From positions 1 to 45,671 of the forward strand of contig NZ_SLZU01000025.1 of NCBI RefSeq assembly GCF_004342065.1: DNA of 45,671 nt, in the 5' to 3' direction. The notes under the pieces were generated by a model. It did not search any database, had not been told where the DNA came from, and saw only the letters and a list, made by a program, of their open reading frames with translations. Positions 1 through 8,398 of this stretch are shown here, in pieces; within the stretch, counting starts at the first letter, position 1, and each line of letters opens with the position of its first letter. Both the position numbers and the translations under genes were made by a program. Source of the DNA: Primorskyibacter sedentarius. Its GTDB lineage: Bacteria; Pseudomonadota; Alphaproteobacteria; Rhodobacterales; Rhodobacteraceae.

Positions 1-95
1 ATCGCAGCCGTCAGCGTCGTCTTGCCGTGGTCAACATGGCCAATCGTGCCAATGTTGCAATGCGGTTTAGAACGCTCAAACTTTTCCTTTGCCAT
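1..95 (-). CDS. tuf: Elongation factor Tu, 5' end only (runs off the window)
   Basis: EF-Tu is the GTPase that carries aminoacyl-tRNA to the ribosomal A site. The 31 visible codons start at an ATG (93-95, complement) and read [20 protein letters not shown], then [12 protein letters not shown]. This includes the G1 P-loop of the EF-Tu GTPase, GHVDHGKT. Identity at this conserved N-terminus is very secure, but the rest of the protein lies outside the window. The gene is transcribed towards the left edge. Rhodobacterales often carry two tuf copies; which copy this is cannot be told here. Confidence 0.97.
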   Translation of the reverse strand, partial: MAKEKFERSKPHCNIGTIGHVDHGKTTLTAA

Positions 96-120
96 ACCTT
101 CAGGCGCCTCGTTGATTGGG

Positions 121-179
121 GGGTCAGACGACCCGAGTTGCATCGCGGGCCATTTATTTGCTCAGGCTGAGAAAATCAA
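121..179 (-). promoter_or_regulatory. Candidate tuf promoter and leader hairpin
   Basis: On the complement strand a -35-like TTGATT (174-179) and a -10-like ATAAAT (152-157) are separated by 16 bases. They sit about 60 bp upstream of the tuf ATG. Between them and the gene is a small hairpin, GGGTC-N4-GACCC (121-134), in the presumed leader. This is inference from consensus resemblance only. Confidence 0.4.
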
Positions 180-182
180 GCG

Positions 183-791
183 TCAGTTGCCCGACAGGGC
201 AGCTTCGGTGTTTTCCATCACAGCTTTGGCGGGCTCGGAAGTTATCTCGGCACCCGATGCGTCCATGACAGGGGCCGCGGGGGCAAACCATCCCTCCGCT
301 GCCTGCTGCTCGCGCATCCAAGTTTCGGTCGCCAACGCCGCTTCTGCCGCAAGCGCCTCCATCGATTCTTCGCGCGATGAGGCCAGACGGGTTTCAAAGA
401 CCTTGATCACGGCAATCGCCTTTGGCTCCTCGTTCAGCTTTGTTGCGGCCGCATCATCCCAGACGGTCACGGCGATCTGGACCGCGGACTTTCCCGGCAC
501 AATGGGGGGCGGCAGCGAATATGCCTCTACCTTCAGACCGAAATTGTAGCGTTTCCCGCCTTCGAATCTGTCGAAGCGTTGAACGTAGGCCTCTTCAACC
601 ACGGCCACCCATTCTTCCGGTGTGGCCTCTCGCGACACCAGAAGCTTTTGCGGCGATGGCGCCACAGCTGCCGCGAAGCCGAGGCTGAAATCGCCAATCG
701 CTTCTGGCATTTCGTCAAGGTCGCGCGTCGCATTCGCGCAGGCCGACAGCCCGAGACAGGCAACAAGCATGAAGGTCAGCGGTCGAAACAT
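183..791 (-). CDS. Predicted lipoprotein, function unknown
   Basis: The protein has 202 residues and begins MFRPLTFMLVACLGLSAC, a short lipoprotein signal with lipobox LSAC and modifiable Cys at residue 18. It should therefore be lipid-anchored after export. The start at 791 is chosen because the signal peptide begins there and a GAGGTG ribosome site precedes it; the frame is open further upstream but without such features. The mature part is mixed alpha/beta with no motif I recognise, and the last 60 residues are Ala/Glu-rich. It is divergent from the P450 gene (124 bp between starts). Residue 18 is not Asp-flanked (Ala follows), so an outer-membrane destination is possible. Confidence 0.8.
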   Translation of the reverse strand: MFRPLTFMLVACLGLSACANATRDLDEMPEAIGDFSLGFAAAVAPSPQKLLVSREATPEEWVAVVEEAYVQRFDRFEGGKRYNFGLKVEAYSLPPPIVPGKSAVQIAVTVWDDAAATKLNEEPKAIAVIKVFETRLASSREESMEALAAEAALATETWMREQQAAEGWFAPAAPVMDASGAEITSEPAKAVMENTEAALSGN

Positions 792-915
792 CTCGGTCAC
801 CTCTGGTTCGTAAATTCGTCCAGCCGGGATAGCCGAACCGACCCATGCGTGCAATCGGCGACGGTTTGCAGCATCCGCGCCATGACCTATATCTGACGCA
901 GGAAAGAGGTGATCG

Positions 916-2292
916 ATGCCGCAGATGCCCCACCCTTTGGAAGAGACTTCGCCCCTCCCGGTGCGTGTCCCGCTTGTGACGCAGCCCATGGGCGTACTCG
1001 CCAGCCTGCGCGCCGCTCGCACCAACCTTTTGTCGATCATCCCGGATATCGCAACGCGGCAGCCAATGGTCTCCGGACGGACGGGCAAGCGCTGGCACAT
1101 GGTGATGGACCCCGGTGCACTAAAGCGCATGCTGTTGGAAAAACTGGATAACTACCCGAAATCCGATGTGACCAAGAACATGCTGCGCCCCGCGATTGGC
1201 GAATCCCTTTTTATTGCCGAAGGCGCGCATTGGCGGTGGCAGCGCAGGGCCACGGCCCCGGCATTTTCGCATCGCAACGTGTCAAACCTCGCGCCGGTGA
1301 TGTCAGACGCCGCGATCCGCACGGTCGAACGGATCGGAGCTCATACTGGCCACGCGGTCAATCTTTATGACGAGATGGTGGCGACAACCTTCGACGTGAT
1401 ATCCGAGGTGACGTTTTCGCAGGATCAGGGCATTGACCGCAGTGCCGTACATGACGCGATCGAACAATATATCGTCGAAGCCGGCAAAGTTTCGCTTTTC
1501 GATATCTTCGGTCTGCCGGACTGGATTCCGCGCCCCGGCCGGATGGTTTCGGGGCAGGCGATGAAAGCGACCAAATCGCTGGCCGACCGCGCAATCGAAG
1601 CGCGCGCAAAGCGCCGGTCGGACGGCGTGCCTGACCTTCTGGACCTCCTGCTTGCGGGCGAAGACCCCGAAACAGGGCGGAGGATGAACACGGCAGAGAT
1701 GCGCGACAACCTTCTGACCTTCATCGTCGCCGGGCACGAAACGACGGCGCTCGCCCTGTCATGGTCGCTTTACCTGTGTGCCTTTGACCCTGCCGTGCAG
1801 GACGAAGCGCGACAAGAAGCGCGCAATGTTCTGGGATCGCGCAGCCGGTTCGACGCCGAAGACCTGCCAAAGCTCGGTCTGATCCGGCGCATCGTGGACG
1901 AGGCGCTGCGGCTTTACCCACCGGCCGCGTTGGTTTCGCGGACGGCGCGCGAAGCGGATGAACTTTGCGGGCGTGAAATTCGGCCGGGCGACACCGTGAT
2001 GGTTCCGATATACGCGCTGCACCGGCACCACCAGCTTTGGGTGGACCCTGATGCGTTTCGGCCTGAACGCTGGGCGCGTGGCAAAGTCGACCGCTACGCT
2101 TATCTGCCATTCGGGGACGGGCCGAGGATCTGCATTGGTGCCAGCTTTGCCCTGCAGGAAGCCGTGCTGATTCTCGCTACGTTGCTCTCGCGGTTCCGTT
2201 TCACCGCGATCAAAGGTCGCGACCCCGACCCCGTGATGATCCTCACGCTACGGCCGGAAGGCGGGGTGTGGCTGGAGTGCGAGCCTTTGTGA
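916..2292 (+). CDS. Cytochrome P450 monooxygenase
   Basis: The 458-residue protein is a heme-thiolate monooxygenase with all class hallmarks. The I-helix oxygen-binding motif AGHETT is at residues 272-277, the K-helix ExxR at E329-R332, and the heme loop FGDGPRICIG at 399-408 has Cys406 as the axial ligand. There is no N-terminal membrane anchor, so it should be a soluble bacterial P450. Such enzymes insert one oxygen atom into a substrate using electrons from a ferredoxin and reductase. No ferredoxin or reductase gene lies nearby, so its partners must be encoded elsewhere. The start at 916 follows an AGAGGTG ribosome site. The substrate cannot be inferred from sequence. The gene is followed by an unusual repeat/hairpin block before a convergent gene. 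Confidence 0.95.
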   Translation: MPQMPHPLEETSPLPVRVPLVTQPMGVLASLRAARTNLLSIIPDIATRQPMVSGRTGKRWHMVMDPGALKRMLLEKLDNYPKSDVTKNMLRPAIGESLFIAEGAHWRWQRRATAPAFSHRNVSNLAPVMSDAAIRTVERIGAHTGHAVNLYDEMVATTFDVISEVTFSQDQGIDRSAVHDAIEQYIVEAGKVSLFDIFGLPDWIPRPGRMVSGQAMKATKSLADRAIEARAKRRSDGVPDLLDLLLAGEDPETGRRMNTAEMRDNLLTFIVAGHETTALALSWSLYLCAFDPAVQDEARQEARNVLGSRSRFDAEDLPKLGLIRRIVDEALRLYPPAALVSRTAREADELCGREIRPGDTVMVPIYALHRHHQLWVDPDAFRPERWARGKVDRYAYLPFGDGPRICIGASFALQEAVLILATLLSRFRFTAIKGRDPDPVMILTLRPEGGVWLECEPL

Positions 2293-2301
2293 CTGTACGG
2301 G

Positions 2302-2410
2302 CGCCGCTTGTCAGCGGTTCGCACCCGTCCTGCGGACCGGCGCCTTACGGCGCTTCCGGGGGCCGCCGCGTCCACTGGACGCGCCGCCGCTTGTCAGCGG
2401 TTCGCACCCG
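2302..2410. repeat. 26-bp direct repeat with interposed hairpins
   Basis: An exact 26-bp sequence occurs at 2302-2327 and again at 2385-2410. Each copy contains the hairpin CCGCT-TGTC-AGCGG. The right copy overlaps the last codons and stop of the adenosyltransferase gene; the left copy lies in the intergenic space after the P450 stop. Between the copies are two further hairpins: GCGCC-TTAC-GGCGC (2340-2353) and CGCGTCC-ACT-GGACGCG (2367-2383). The block could serve as a bidirectional terminator for the two convergent genes, although no T-run is present. Confidence 0.75.
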
Positions 2411-2966
2411 GAACCCACAACACGTCCTGGGCGCCGTTGTCATTGGCGCGGCGCGCGGCGACAAAGAACCAGTCGGACAGTCGATTGAGGTATTTCACGG
2501 CTGCCGGGTTCACCTGCTCCACCGTTGTCAGCTCAACTGCCAACCGCTCTGCCCGGCGCGACACCGTTCGGCACATATGCAGATGTGCGGAAAGCGCGCT
2601 GCCGCCCGGCAAGATGAAACTGCGCAGCGGGGCAAGATCGGCATTCATCGCGTCGATTTCGGCCTCAAGCCGCACCACCTGCGCATCGACCATCCTGAGG
2701 GGCGGGTATTCAGCCTCGGCATCCTTGTCCATGTCCGGCCGACACAGATCCGCCCCAAGATCGAACAGATCGTTCTGAATGCGACGCAGCGAGGCATCGA
2801 GATCCTCGTCAGCATTCAGCCGCGCGATCCCGAGGACAGAGTTCAGCTCGTCTACCGTGCCATACGCCGTCACCCGCATGGAATGCTTGGCCACGCGCGC
2901 ACCGTTTCCCAAAGCGGTTTCACCCTGGTCACCGGTTCTGGTGTAAATCTTGTTCAATACGACCAT
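2394..2966 (-). CDS. pduO: Cob(I)alamin adenosyltransferase, PduO type
   Basis: The 190-residue protein transfers the 5'-deoxyadenosyl group of ATP to cob(I)alamin, forming coenzyme B12. Family hallmarks are visible: the N-terminal ATP-binding TRTGDQGET (about residues 9-17), VDELN near residue 40, and the C-terminal RRAERLAVEL and NRLSDWFF segments. Length matches PduO/MMAB enzymes. The start has an AAGGG ribosome site. It follows the HIG1-like gene by 10 bp, so the two are probably cotranscribed. Coenzyme B12 is required by ethylmalonyl-CoA and methylmalonyl-CoA mutases, which fits mcd elsewhere in this window. The family call is secure; the in vivo client mutase is inference. Confidence 0.94.
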   Translation of the reverse strand: MVVLNKIYTRTGDQGETALGNGARVAKHSMRVTAYGTVDELNSVLGIARLNADEDLDASLRRIQNDLFDLGADLCRPDMDKDAEAEYPPLRMVDAQVVRLEAEIDAMNADLAPLRSFILPGGSALSAHLHMCRTVSRRAERLAVELTTVEQVNPAAVKYLNRLSDWFFVAARRANDNGAQDVLWVPGANR

Positions 2967-2976
2967 GAATTTGCCC

Positions 2977-3174
2977 TTAAGGTTTCAGCCAGACGAAAAG
3001 CAGGATCAGCACCACCGCCACGAATTGCGCCGCGATCCGGTATCGCATGATCTTGTTGGCGTATTTCTTGTTGAATTCGCCGCCCTTGGCGAAACCTCCG
3101 ATCCCCGTCATGAGAATCACAACCACCGCGATCATTACCACGGCGATCAGAATGAAAAGTGGGTCCTTGGTCAT
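2977..3174 (-). CDS. Twin-transmembrane small protein, HIG1-like
   Basis: A 65-residue protein with two hydrophobic helices: residues about 6-24 (LFILIAVVMIAVVVILMTG) and about 47-63 (AAQFVAVVLILLFVW). They are joined by a basic loop containing GGEFNKKYANKIMRYR. This layout matches the HIG1-domain twin-TM proteins common in alphaproteobacteria. Mitochondrial relatives act as cytochrome oxidase/supercomplex assembly factors, so a respiratory role is possible but inferred. It has a GGGGA ribosome site and precedes pduO by 10 bp. Confidence 0.85.
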   Translation of the reverse strand: MTKDPLFILIAVVMIAVVVILMTGIGGFAKGGEFNKKYANKIMRYRIAAQFVAVVLILLFVWLKP

Positions 3175-3246
3175 GTTGTCCCCGTATCAAGGTATCTGCC
3201 CGATGTAGGCCAATACAGCGCGAAAGCGAACGCTTAATCGAGCGTT

Positions 3247-4077
3247 TCAGCCGCGTGAAAGGATCGCATCCATGGCGCGGGTGGGCAGCAGGCGGCGCAG
3301 CACTGCCATCGCGCGCGTCACGGCCGTCACCCGGTATCTTGCGCGCGGGTTCCGTGCATTCAAGGCCCGCAGCAGCACCCTGGACACCGAAGAGGGTGGT
3401 AGTTCGAACTTTGTCGGACCCGCATCTTCGTAGAGACGTTTGAGGAGACTGTTGCGATACTGCTCTGCGCGGGCAGAGTTTTCCCAATCCACCCAACGTT
3501 CAAATTGCGGGATGGAATTCTGGCGGAAAGACGTGCCGATCGGGCCGGGCGCGATCAGGATGACCTTAATGTCGGTGTCGCTCATTTCTATCCGCAACGT
3601 GTCGGTCAGACCCTCAAGCGCGAATTTGCTGGCGACGTAGGCACCGCGCCAGGGTGCGGCGACAAATCCCAGAACCGATGAACAGTTGACGATCCGCCCG
3701 TGGCCCTGCGCCCGCATGATCTGCAAGGCCAGAGTGGTCAGCTCATGAACGCCGAAGACATTGGTTTCAAAGATTTCCTGCAACGCACCGCGCGGAAGAT
3801 CCTCGACCGCGCCGGGCGTGGCAAACGCACCGTTGTTGAAAAGCGCGTCAAGCGTGCCGTCGGTCGCTTCGAGCACTTCGCTCAGCCCGTTTACGATGGA
3901 TTCGGGATCGGCGTAGTCGATCCGGGGCGAGATGAAGCCTTCGCTGCGCAGATGTTCGCAATCCTCTTCCCGGCGGCAGGAGGCAAAAACCAGCCAACCC
4001 GCATCGCGCATGGCATAGGCCGCGTCGTAACCGATCCCGGACGAGCAGCCGGTGATGAGAATGGATTTTCTGGACAT
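3247..4077 (-). CDS. Short-chain dehydrogenase/reductase
   Basis: A 276-residue classical SDR. The N-terminal Rossmann nucleotide motif TGCSSGIG is at residues 8-15, the NNGAFA segment replaces the usual NNAG, and the catalytic Ser and YxxxK are seen in the SSVLGF...YVASK region. The Arg/Cys after the motif hints at NADP preference, but this is weak. The start at 4077 is chosen because MSRKSILITG begins right at the first beta strand; the longer frame adds 24 residues of no domain value. The substrate is unknown. It lies 87 bp downstream of the SH3 gene on the same strand, separated from it by a terminator-like hairpin. Confidence 0.92.
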   Translation of the reverse strand: MSRKSILITGCSSGIGYDAAYAMRDAGWLVFASCRREEDCEHLRSEGFISPRIDYADPESIVNGLSEVLEATDGTLDALFNNGAFATPGAVEDLPRGALQEIFETNVFGVHELTTLALQIMRAQGHGRIVNCSSVLGFVAAPWRGAYVASKFALEGLTDTLRIEMSDTDIKVILIAPGPIGTSFRQNSIPQFERWVDWENSARAEQYRNSLLKRLYEDAGPTKFELPPSSVSRVLLRALNARNPRARYRVTAVTRAMAVLRRLLPTRAMDAILSRG

Positions 4078-4135
4078 GACTTTCCCGCACAATCTGTGAA
4101 ACGGGCTAGTGTATTCGTCGTGCTGGCGCAATCGG

Positions 4136-4157
4136 GCGGGGGCGATCAAGCCCCCGC
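4136..4157 (-). terminator. Hairpin after the SH3 gene
   Basis: GCGGGGG (4136-4142) and CCCCCGC (4151-4157) form a 7-bp stem with an 8-base loop immediately downstream of the SH3 gene stop. There is no clear T-run, so terminator strength is uncertain. Confidence 0.5.
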
Positions 4158-4164
4158 ATGGGCG

Positions 4165-4746
4165 TCAATTGGCCGAAGCCAGAAGAAAATCGGCCATCCA
4201 GCCCACGCGACCGGTTTCGACCGTGCGCAGCTTGACCCAGCCATCGCCATTGTCTTGAAGGATCTCAACCGCTTCACCGCGCGACAATTTGCCAAGGACG
4301 CTGTAGGTGGTGCCCGGACCGTTGCGCATGTTCACCCGGTTGCCATCCACCAAGCGCAGTTCGACGTCGCGATCCGAAAGCTCGGGGCTTGCAGCCTGCG
4401 CATCGGCTGCTGCTTCGGGCGCGCCCAAGCGAACAAGTTTCGTCGCATTGCGCGGCTTGCTGTCGACCAGAGCAACCGGCGTGGCTGCGGGTTTGTCGAC
4501 AGAGAAGGAGGCAAGCTGCACACCTTCGACCTGCTGTGTTTTCTGCAACTTGGACACCGGTGCAACCGACGCGGCGGCGGATTTGACCGACAACAGGTCC
4601 GCCGGAGACGTGTCTGCGCGGGTCACATCGTTGACGCGCTCAGACATCTCTGCGCTTGCTGTCGCCGGTACAAAATCCGAACCACCGCTCAACTCGTAAA
4701 AGCTCCAGCCCAGTACCCCAAACGTAAGAACCATCAATCGTACCAT
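4165..4746 (-). CDS. Membrane-anchored or secreted protein with bacterial SH3 domain
   Basis: 193 residues from the ATG at 4746, which has AAGGTGG upstream; a GTG four codons earlier lacks spacing for that site. Residues 1-20 (MVRLMVLTFGVLGWSFYELS) form a signal peptide or anchor. A low-complexity Ala/Ser-rich linker follows. The last 65 residues are a bacterial SH3 domain: NVNMRNGPGTTYSVLG-type core (here NRVNMRNGPGTTYSVLGKL), GDGWVKLR and GRVGWMADFLL. Such domains usually bind peptidoglycan or act in envelope proteins. No enzymatic domain is present. It is divergent from parC. Confidence 0.88.
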   Translation of the reverse strand: MVRLMVLTFGVLGWSFYELSGGSDFVPATASAEMSERVNDVTRADTSPADLLSVKSAAASVAPVSKLQKTQQVEGVQLASFSVDKPAATPVALVDSKPRNATKLVRLGAPEAAADAQAASPELSDRDVELRLVDGNRVNMRNGPGTTYSVLGKLSRGEAVEILQDNGDGWVKLRTVETGRVGWMADFLLASAN

Positions 4747-4905
4747 AGGACCGCCCACCTTGAACCCGTTTCACCATACATACAGCGTGCCAAAGCGCTG
4801 TGAGGGAGTTCATAACCGATTCCCTGAATATTCCTATGTGTAAAATTACCTAATTTTTCCCCGCGTAGCTTTACGCTGTCTGTGCTCGCAGGTATCACAT
4901 CATCT

Positions 4906-7218
4906 ATGGATGACGGTGTAGACAACAACAACATGAACCCTCGCGATCTGTCAGAGCCCCTGCGCCGCGCTATCGGCGAAAGATACCTGACCTATGCTCT
5001 CAGTACGATTATGCATCGTGCGCTGCCCGATGCGCGTGACGGGTTGAAACCTGTTCACCGACGCATCCTGTATGCAATGCGCGAGCTGCGGCTAAGTTCC
5101 ACCGGAGGCTTCAGAAAATCCGCCAAGATCTCCGGCGACGTGATGGGGAATTACCACCCGCATGGCGACGCTGCGATCTACGATGCAATGGCGCGGCTGG
5201 CACAGGATTTCGCTGTCCGCTATCCGCTTGTGGATGGCCAGGGCAACTTCGGAAATATCGACGGCGACAACCCGGCGGCGAGCCGATATACAGAGGCGCG
5301 CCTGACCGTCGTTTCCGAGGCGATGCTGGACGGGCTGAACGAAAACGCCGTCGATTTTCGGGATAATTATGACGGCACCCTGACCGAACCGGTCGTTCTG
5401 CCTGCCACTTTCCCCACTCTGCTGGCCAACGGATCATCCGGCATTGCAGTGGGTATGGCGACGAATATCCCGCCCCATAACATCACCGAACTGGTCGATG
5501 CCTGCCTGCACCTCATCCGCACACCTGACGCACGCGACGACACTTTGCTGCAATATGTGCCCGGCCCGGATTTCCCCACCGGCGGCGTGCTGGTCGAGCC
5601 AAAGGAAAACATCGCTCAGGCCTATCGGACGGGGCGCGGGTCTTTCCGTCTGCGCTGTCGCTGGAATGTCGAGGATCTGGGCCGCGGGCAATGGCAGGTC
5701 GTGGTCACCGAAATTCCCTATCAGGTACAAAAGTCCAAACTCGTCGAACGTATCGCCGAGCTGATCCAGACCAAGAAGATCCCGATCCTTGCCGATGTGC
5801 GCGACGAATCCGCCGATGATATTCGCATGGTGCTGGAACCGCGGTCAAAGAATGTCGATCCGGATGTTTTGATGGGGATGCTGTTCAGGAATTCCGATCT
5901 TGAAGTGCGCTTCAGCCTGAACATGAACGTATTGATCGACGGGCTGACGCCCAAGGTCTGCTCCATGAAGGAGGTGCTGCGCGCCTTCCTCGACTTCCGG
6001 CGCGAGGTCCTGATCCGTCGCAGCCAGCACCGGATGGAGAAGATCGACCACCGGCTGGAAGTGCTTGAAGGCCTGATCGTCGCCTTTCTGAACCTCGACC
6101 GCGTAATTGACATCATCCGCTATGATGACGACCCCAAGGGCGCCTTGATGCGCGAGGATTGGGGCCGGACCTTTGTGCGTGCCACCGATCAGACCGATTA
6201 TGTCTCGCCCCCCGCTGCATCGGATGAGGGGCTGGGACTGACCGAAGTTCAGGCCGAGGCGATCCTCAACATGCGCCTGCGCAGCCTGCGTCGTCTCGAA
6301 GAGATGGAGCTGGTCCGCGAACGCGATGCCCTGATGGAGGAACGCGCCGGGCTGGAGGATCTTCTGGAAGATGGCGGCCTGCAATGGGCGCAGATTTCCG
6401 AACAGCTGAAAGAGACGAAAAAGGCATTCGGCAAGAATTACGAAGCCGGCGCCCGGCGGACCACCTTTGCCGAGGCTACGGACGCGCCGGATGTGCCTAT
6501 CGAGGCGATGATAGAGCGCGAACCGATCACCATCGTATGTTCTCAGATGGGGTGGATCCGGGCCATGACCGGTCATATCGATCTGACGCGGGAGCTGAAA
6601 TTCAAGGATGGCGACGGCCCGCGCTTCATCTTCCATGCGGAAACGACGGACCGACTGCTCGTCTTCGGGACAAACGGGCGGTTCTATACCCTGTCCGGCG
6701 CCAATCTGCCCGGCGGGCGTGGTATGGGCGAACCTTTGCGCCTGATGGTGGACCTTCCCAACGAAGCAGAGATCGTCGATCTGTTCATCCACCGGCCCGA
6801 CGGCAAGCTGCTGATCGCGTCCTCAGCAGGCGATGGGTTCGTTGTTCCCGAAACGGACGTGATCGCGCAGACGCGGACCGGCAAGCAGGTCCTCAACGTG
6901 CGCGGGGACACGCGCGCGAAGATCTGCAAACCGGTGAGCGGCGACCACGTTGCCGTGGTGGGCGAAAACCGCAAGGTTCTGGTCTTTGCGCTGGATGAAC
7001 TGCCCGAGATGGGTCGAGGTAAAGGCGTCCGGATGCAGAAGTACAAGGACGGGGGATTGTCAGATGCCACCACGTTCACCCTGGCAGAAGGCCTCTCCTG
7101 GCGCGACCCGGCCGGACGCACCCGCACCGAATCCACCCTTGACGAATGGATCGGAAAGCGGGCCGGAACAGGCCGCATGGCCCCCCGCGGATTCCCCAGA
7201 GACAACACCTTCACCTGA
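4906..7218 (+). CDS. parC: DNA topoisomerase IV subunit A
   Basis: ParC is the DNA-cleaving subunit of topoisomerase IV, which unlinks daughter chromosomes. Counting from the ATG at 4906, the protein has 770 residues. The quinolone-determining segment [12 protein letters not shown] begins near residue 85, and the catalytic Tyr128 lies in ASRYTEAR. The C-terminal half carries the beta-pinwheel repeats (for example [12 protein letters not shown], the GyrA-box-like end). It is ParC rather than GyrA by its [27 protein letters not shown] start and length. The start codon is uncertain: GTG at 4882 and ATG at 4933 are alternatives and no strong ribosome site marks any. parE is not in the window. The 3' end overlaps the likely start of the next gene. 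Confidence 0.95.
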   Translation: MDDGVDNNNMNPRDLSEPLRRAIGERYLTYALSTIMHRALPDARDGLKPVHRRILYAMRELRLSSTGGFRKSAKISGDVMGNYHPHGDAAIYDAMARLAQDFAVRYPLVDGQGNFGNIDGDNPAASRYTEARLTVVSEAMLDGLNENAVDFRDNYDGTLTEPVVLPATFPTLLANGSSGIAVGMATNIPPHNITELVDACLHLIRTPDARDDTLLQYVPGPDFPTGGVLVEPKENIAQAYRTGRGSFRLRCRWNVEDLGRGQWQVVVTEIPYQVQKSKLVERIAELIQTKKIPILADVRDESADDIRMVLEPRSKNVDPDVLMGMLFRNSDLEVRFSLNMNVLIDGLTPKVCSMKEVLRAFLDFRREVLIRRSQHRMEKIDHRLEVLEGLIVAFLNLDRVIDIIRYDDDPKGALMREDWGRTFVRATDQTDYVSPPAASDEGLGLTEVQAEAILNMRLRSLRRLEEMELVRERDALMEERAGLEDLLEDGGLQWAQISEQLKETKKAFGKNYEAGARRTTFAEATDAPDVPIEAMIEREPITIVCSQMGWIRAMTGHIDLTRELKFKDGDGPRFIFHAETTDRLLVFGTNGRFYTLSGANLPGGRGMGEPLRLMVDLPNEAEIVDLFIHRPDGKLLIASSAGDGFVVPETDVIAQTRTGKQVLNVRGDTRAKICKPVSGDHVAVVGENRKVLVFALDELPEMGRGKGVRMQKYKDGGLSDATTFTLAEGLSWRDPAGRTRTESTLDEWIGKRAGTGRMAPRGFPRDNTFT

Positions 7219-8398
7219 CGAACTTTCCATCAGCTTCGTGGGCGCGCGCCGTCGGCTTCTGTGGCTCGCGCTCAAGATGGATTTTCTGACGATCCTGACC
7301 CTTGGAATTTATCGGTTCTGGATGAAAACCCGCCTGCGCCGGTGGTACTGGTCTGCGATCCGCCCCGGCGGGCATCCGCTGGAATATCTCGGCGATCCGT
7401 TCGAAAAGCTGCTTGGATTTCTGATCGCCGTTGTCATCCTCGCCTTCTATGTCGGCATCGTGAACCTGCTGCTGGTGTTCGCCAGTTTCTCGCTTTTTCA
7501 AAGCAACACGGCGGCATATGTTGCAAGCTTCATCGGCGTCATCCCCCTGTGGTTCTATGCCAGCTACCGCGCAAGGCGCTACGTGCTGGGACGCACCCGC
7601 TGGCGTGGCATTCGGCTGGGTGTTGATCCGGGGGCATGGGGTTACGCCGGTCGCGCGCTTGTCCATTGGGCGGTGACGCTGATTTCGCTGGGGCTGCTGT
7701 GGCCCCGGATGACCTTCATGCTGGAGAAATATCGCGCCGAGCGGAGCTGGTACGGCACTGCCCGGATCGAACAGGGCGGAAGCTGGACGATGCTATACCG
7801 CGCGGCGCTGCCCGTCCTGCCTGTGCTGGCAATGCTCGCCATAGCTGCCCTGTGCTTTTTCACCGGCAATATCGGTACGGCCATCGGAATTGCTGTCCTG
7901 GCGGGTGCTGCTGGGATCTACGCCGCCGTGCATTACAACGTGGTCAGCTGGAAGATGCTGATGGATCACAAATCCGCCGCCGGGCTGGGCCTGCGGGCCA
8001 ATCCCAGCCCGCTTCGCGTCTTCGGCATCTATATCGTGGGCTACATCACGACGATCATTGTCGTCGCCATCCCGGCCGCGCTCCTCACCCTGCCACTGCT
8101 GGCGCTCCAGACCTCTTCAACAGGCGGCTCAATGGAGCTTCCCTTTTCCGCCAGTGCCATCAGCGCACTGCCCGAAGCTGTGCTGATCGCGCTGACGGCG
8201 CTGTGCTATTTCGCGCTCTTTCTTCTTTGGGGCGCGTTGCGACACGCTTTCGTCACGATGCCCCTGCTGCGTCACTACGCGGAAACGCTGACCATCACCG
8301 GCGCAGACGCCTTGAAGGGTATCAGCCAGCGCGCCCGCGACGAGTTCAGCGAAGCGGAAGGGTTCGCCGAGGCGCTGGACCTTGGGGCTGCGATATGA
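7139..8398 (+). CDS. YjgN-like DUF898 multi-pass membrane protein
   Basis: About 419 residues with many hydrophobic segments. The DUF898 signature is clear near the N-terminus: [12 protein letters not shown], then [23 protein letters not shown]; the second half repeats the pattern ([26 protein letters not shown]). E. coli YjgN is the named relative; its function is unknown. The start is uncertain. The domain begins upstream of the GTG at 7238, so translation must start inside parC: TTG at 7139 (80-bp overlap) or ATG at 7064 (better ribosome site, 155-bp overlap). The stop overlaps the ATG of the M48 gene as ATGA, so the two are probably translationally coupled. Confidence 0.88.
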   Translation: MTNGSESGPEQAAWPPADSPETTPSPDELSISFVGARRRLLWLALKMDFLTILTLGIYRFWMKTRLRRWYWSAIRPGGHPLEYLGDPFEKLLGFLIAVVILAFYVGIVNLLLVFASFSLFQSNTAAYVASFIGVIPLWFYASYRARRYVLGRTRWRGIRLGVDPGAWGYAGRALVHWAVTLISLGLLWPRMTFMLEKYRAERSWYGTARIEQGGSWTMLYRAALPVLPVLAMLAIAALCFFTGNIGTAIGIAVLAGAAGIYAAVHYNVVSWKMLMDHKSAAGLGLRANPSPLRVFGIYIVGYITTIIVVAIPAALLTLPLLALQTSSTGGSMELPFSASAISALPEAVLIALTALCYFALFLLWGALRHAFVTMPLLRHYAETLTITGADALKGISQRARDEFSEAEGFAEALDLGAAI

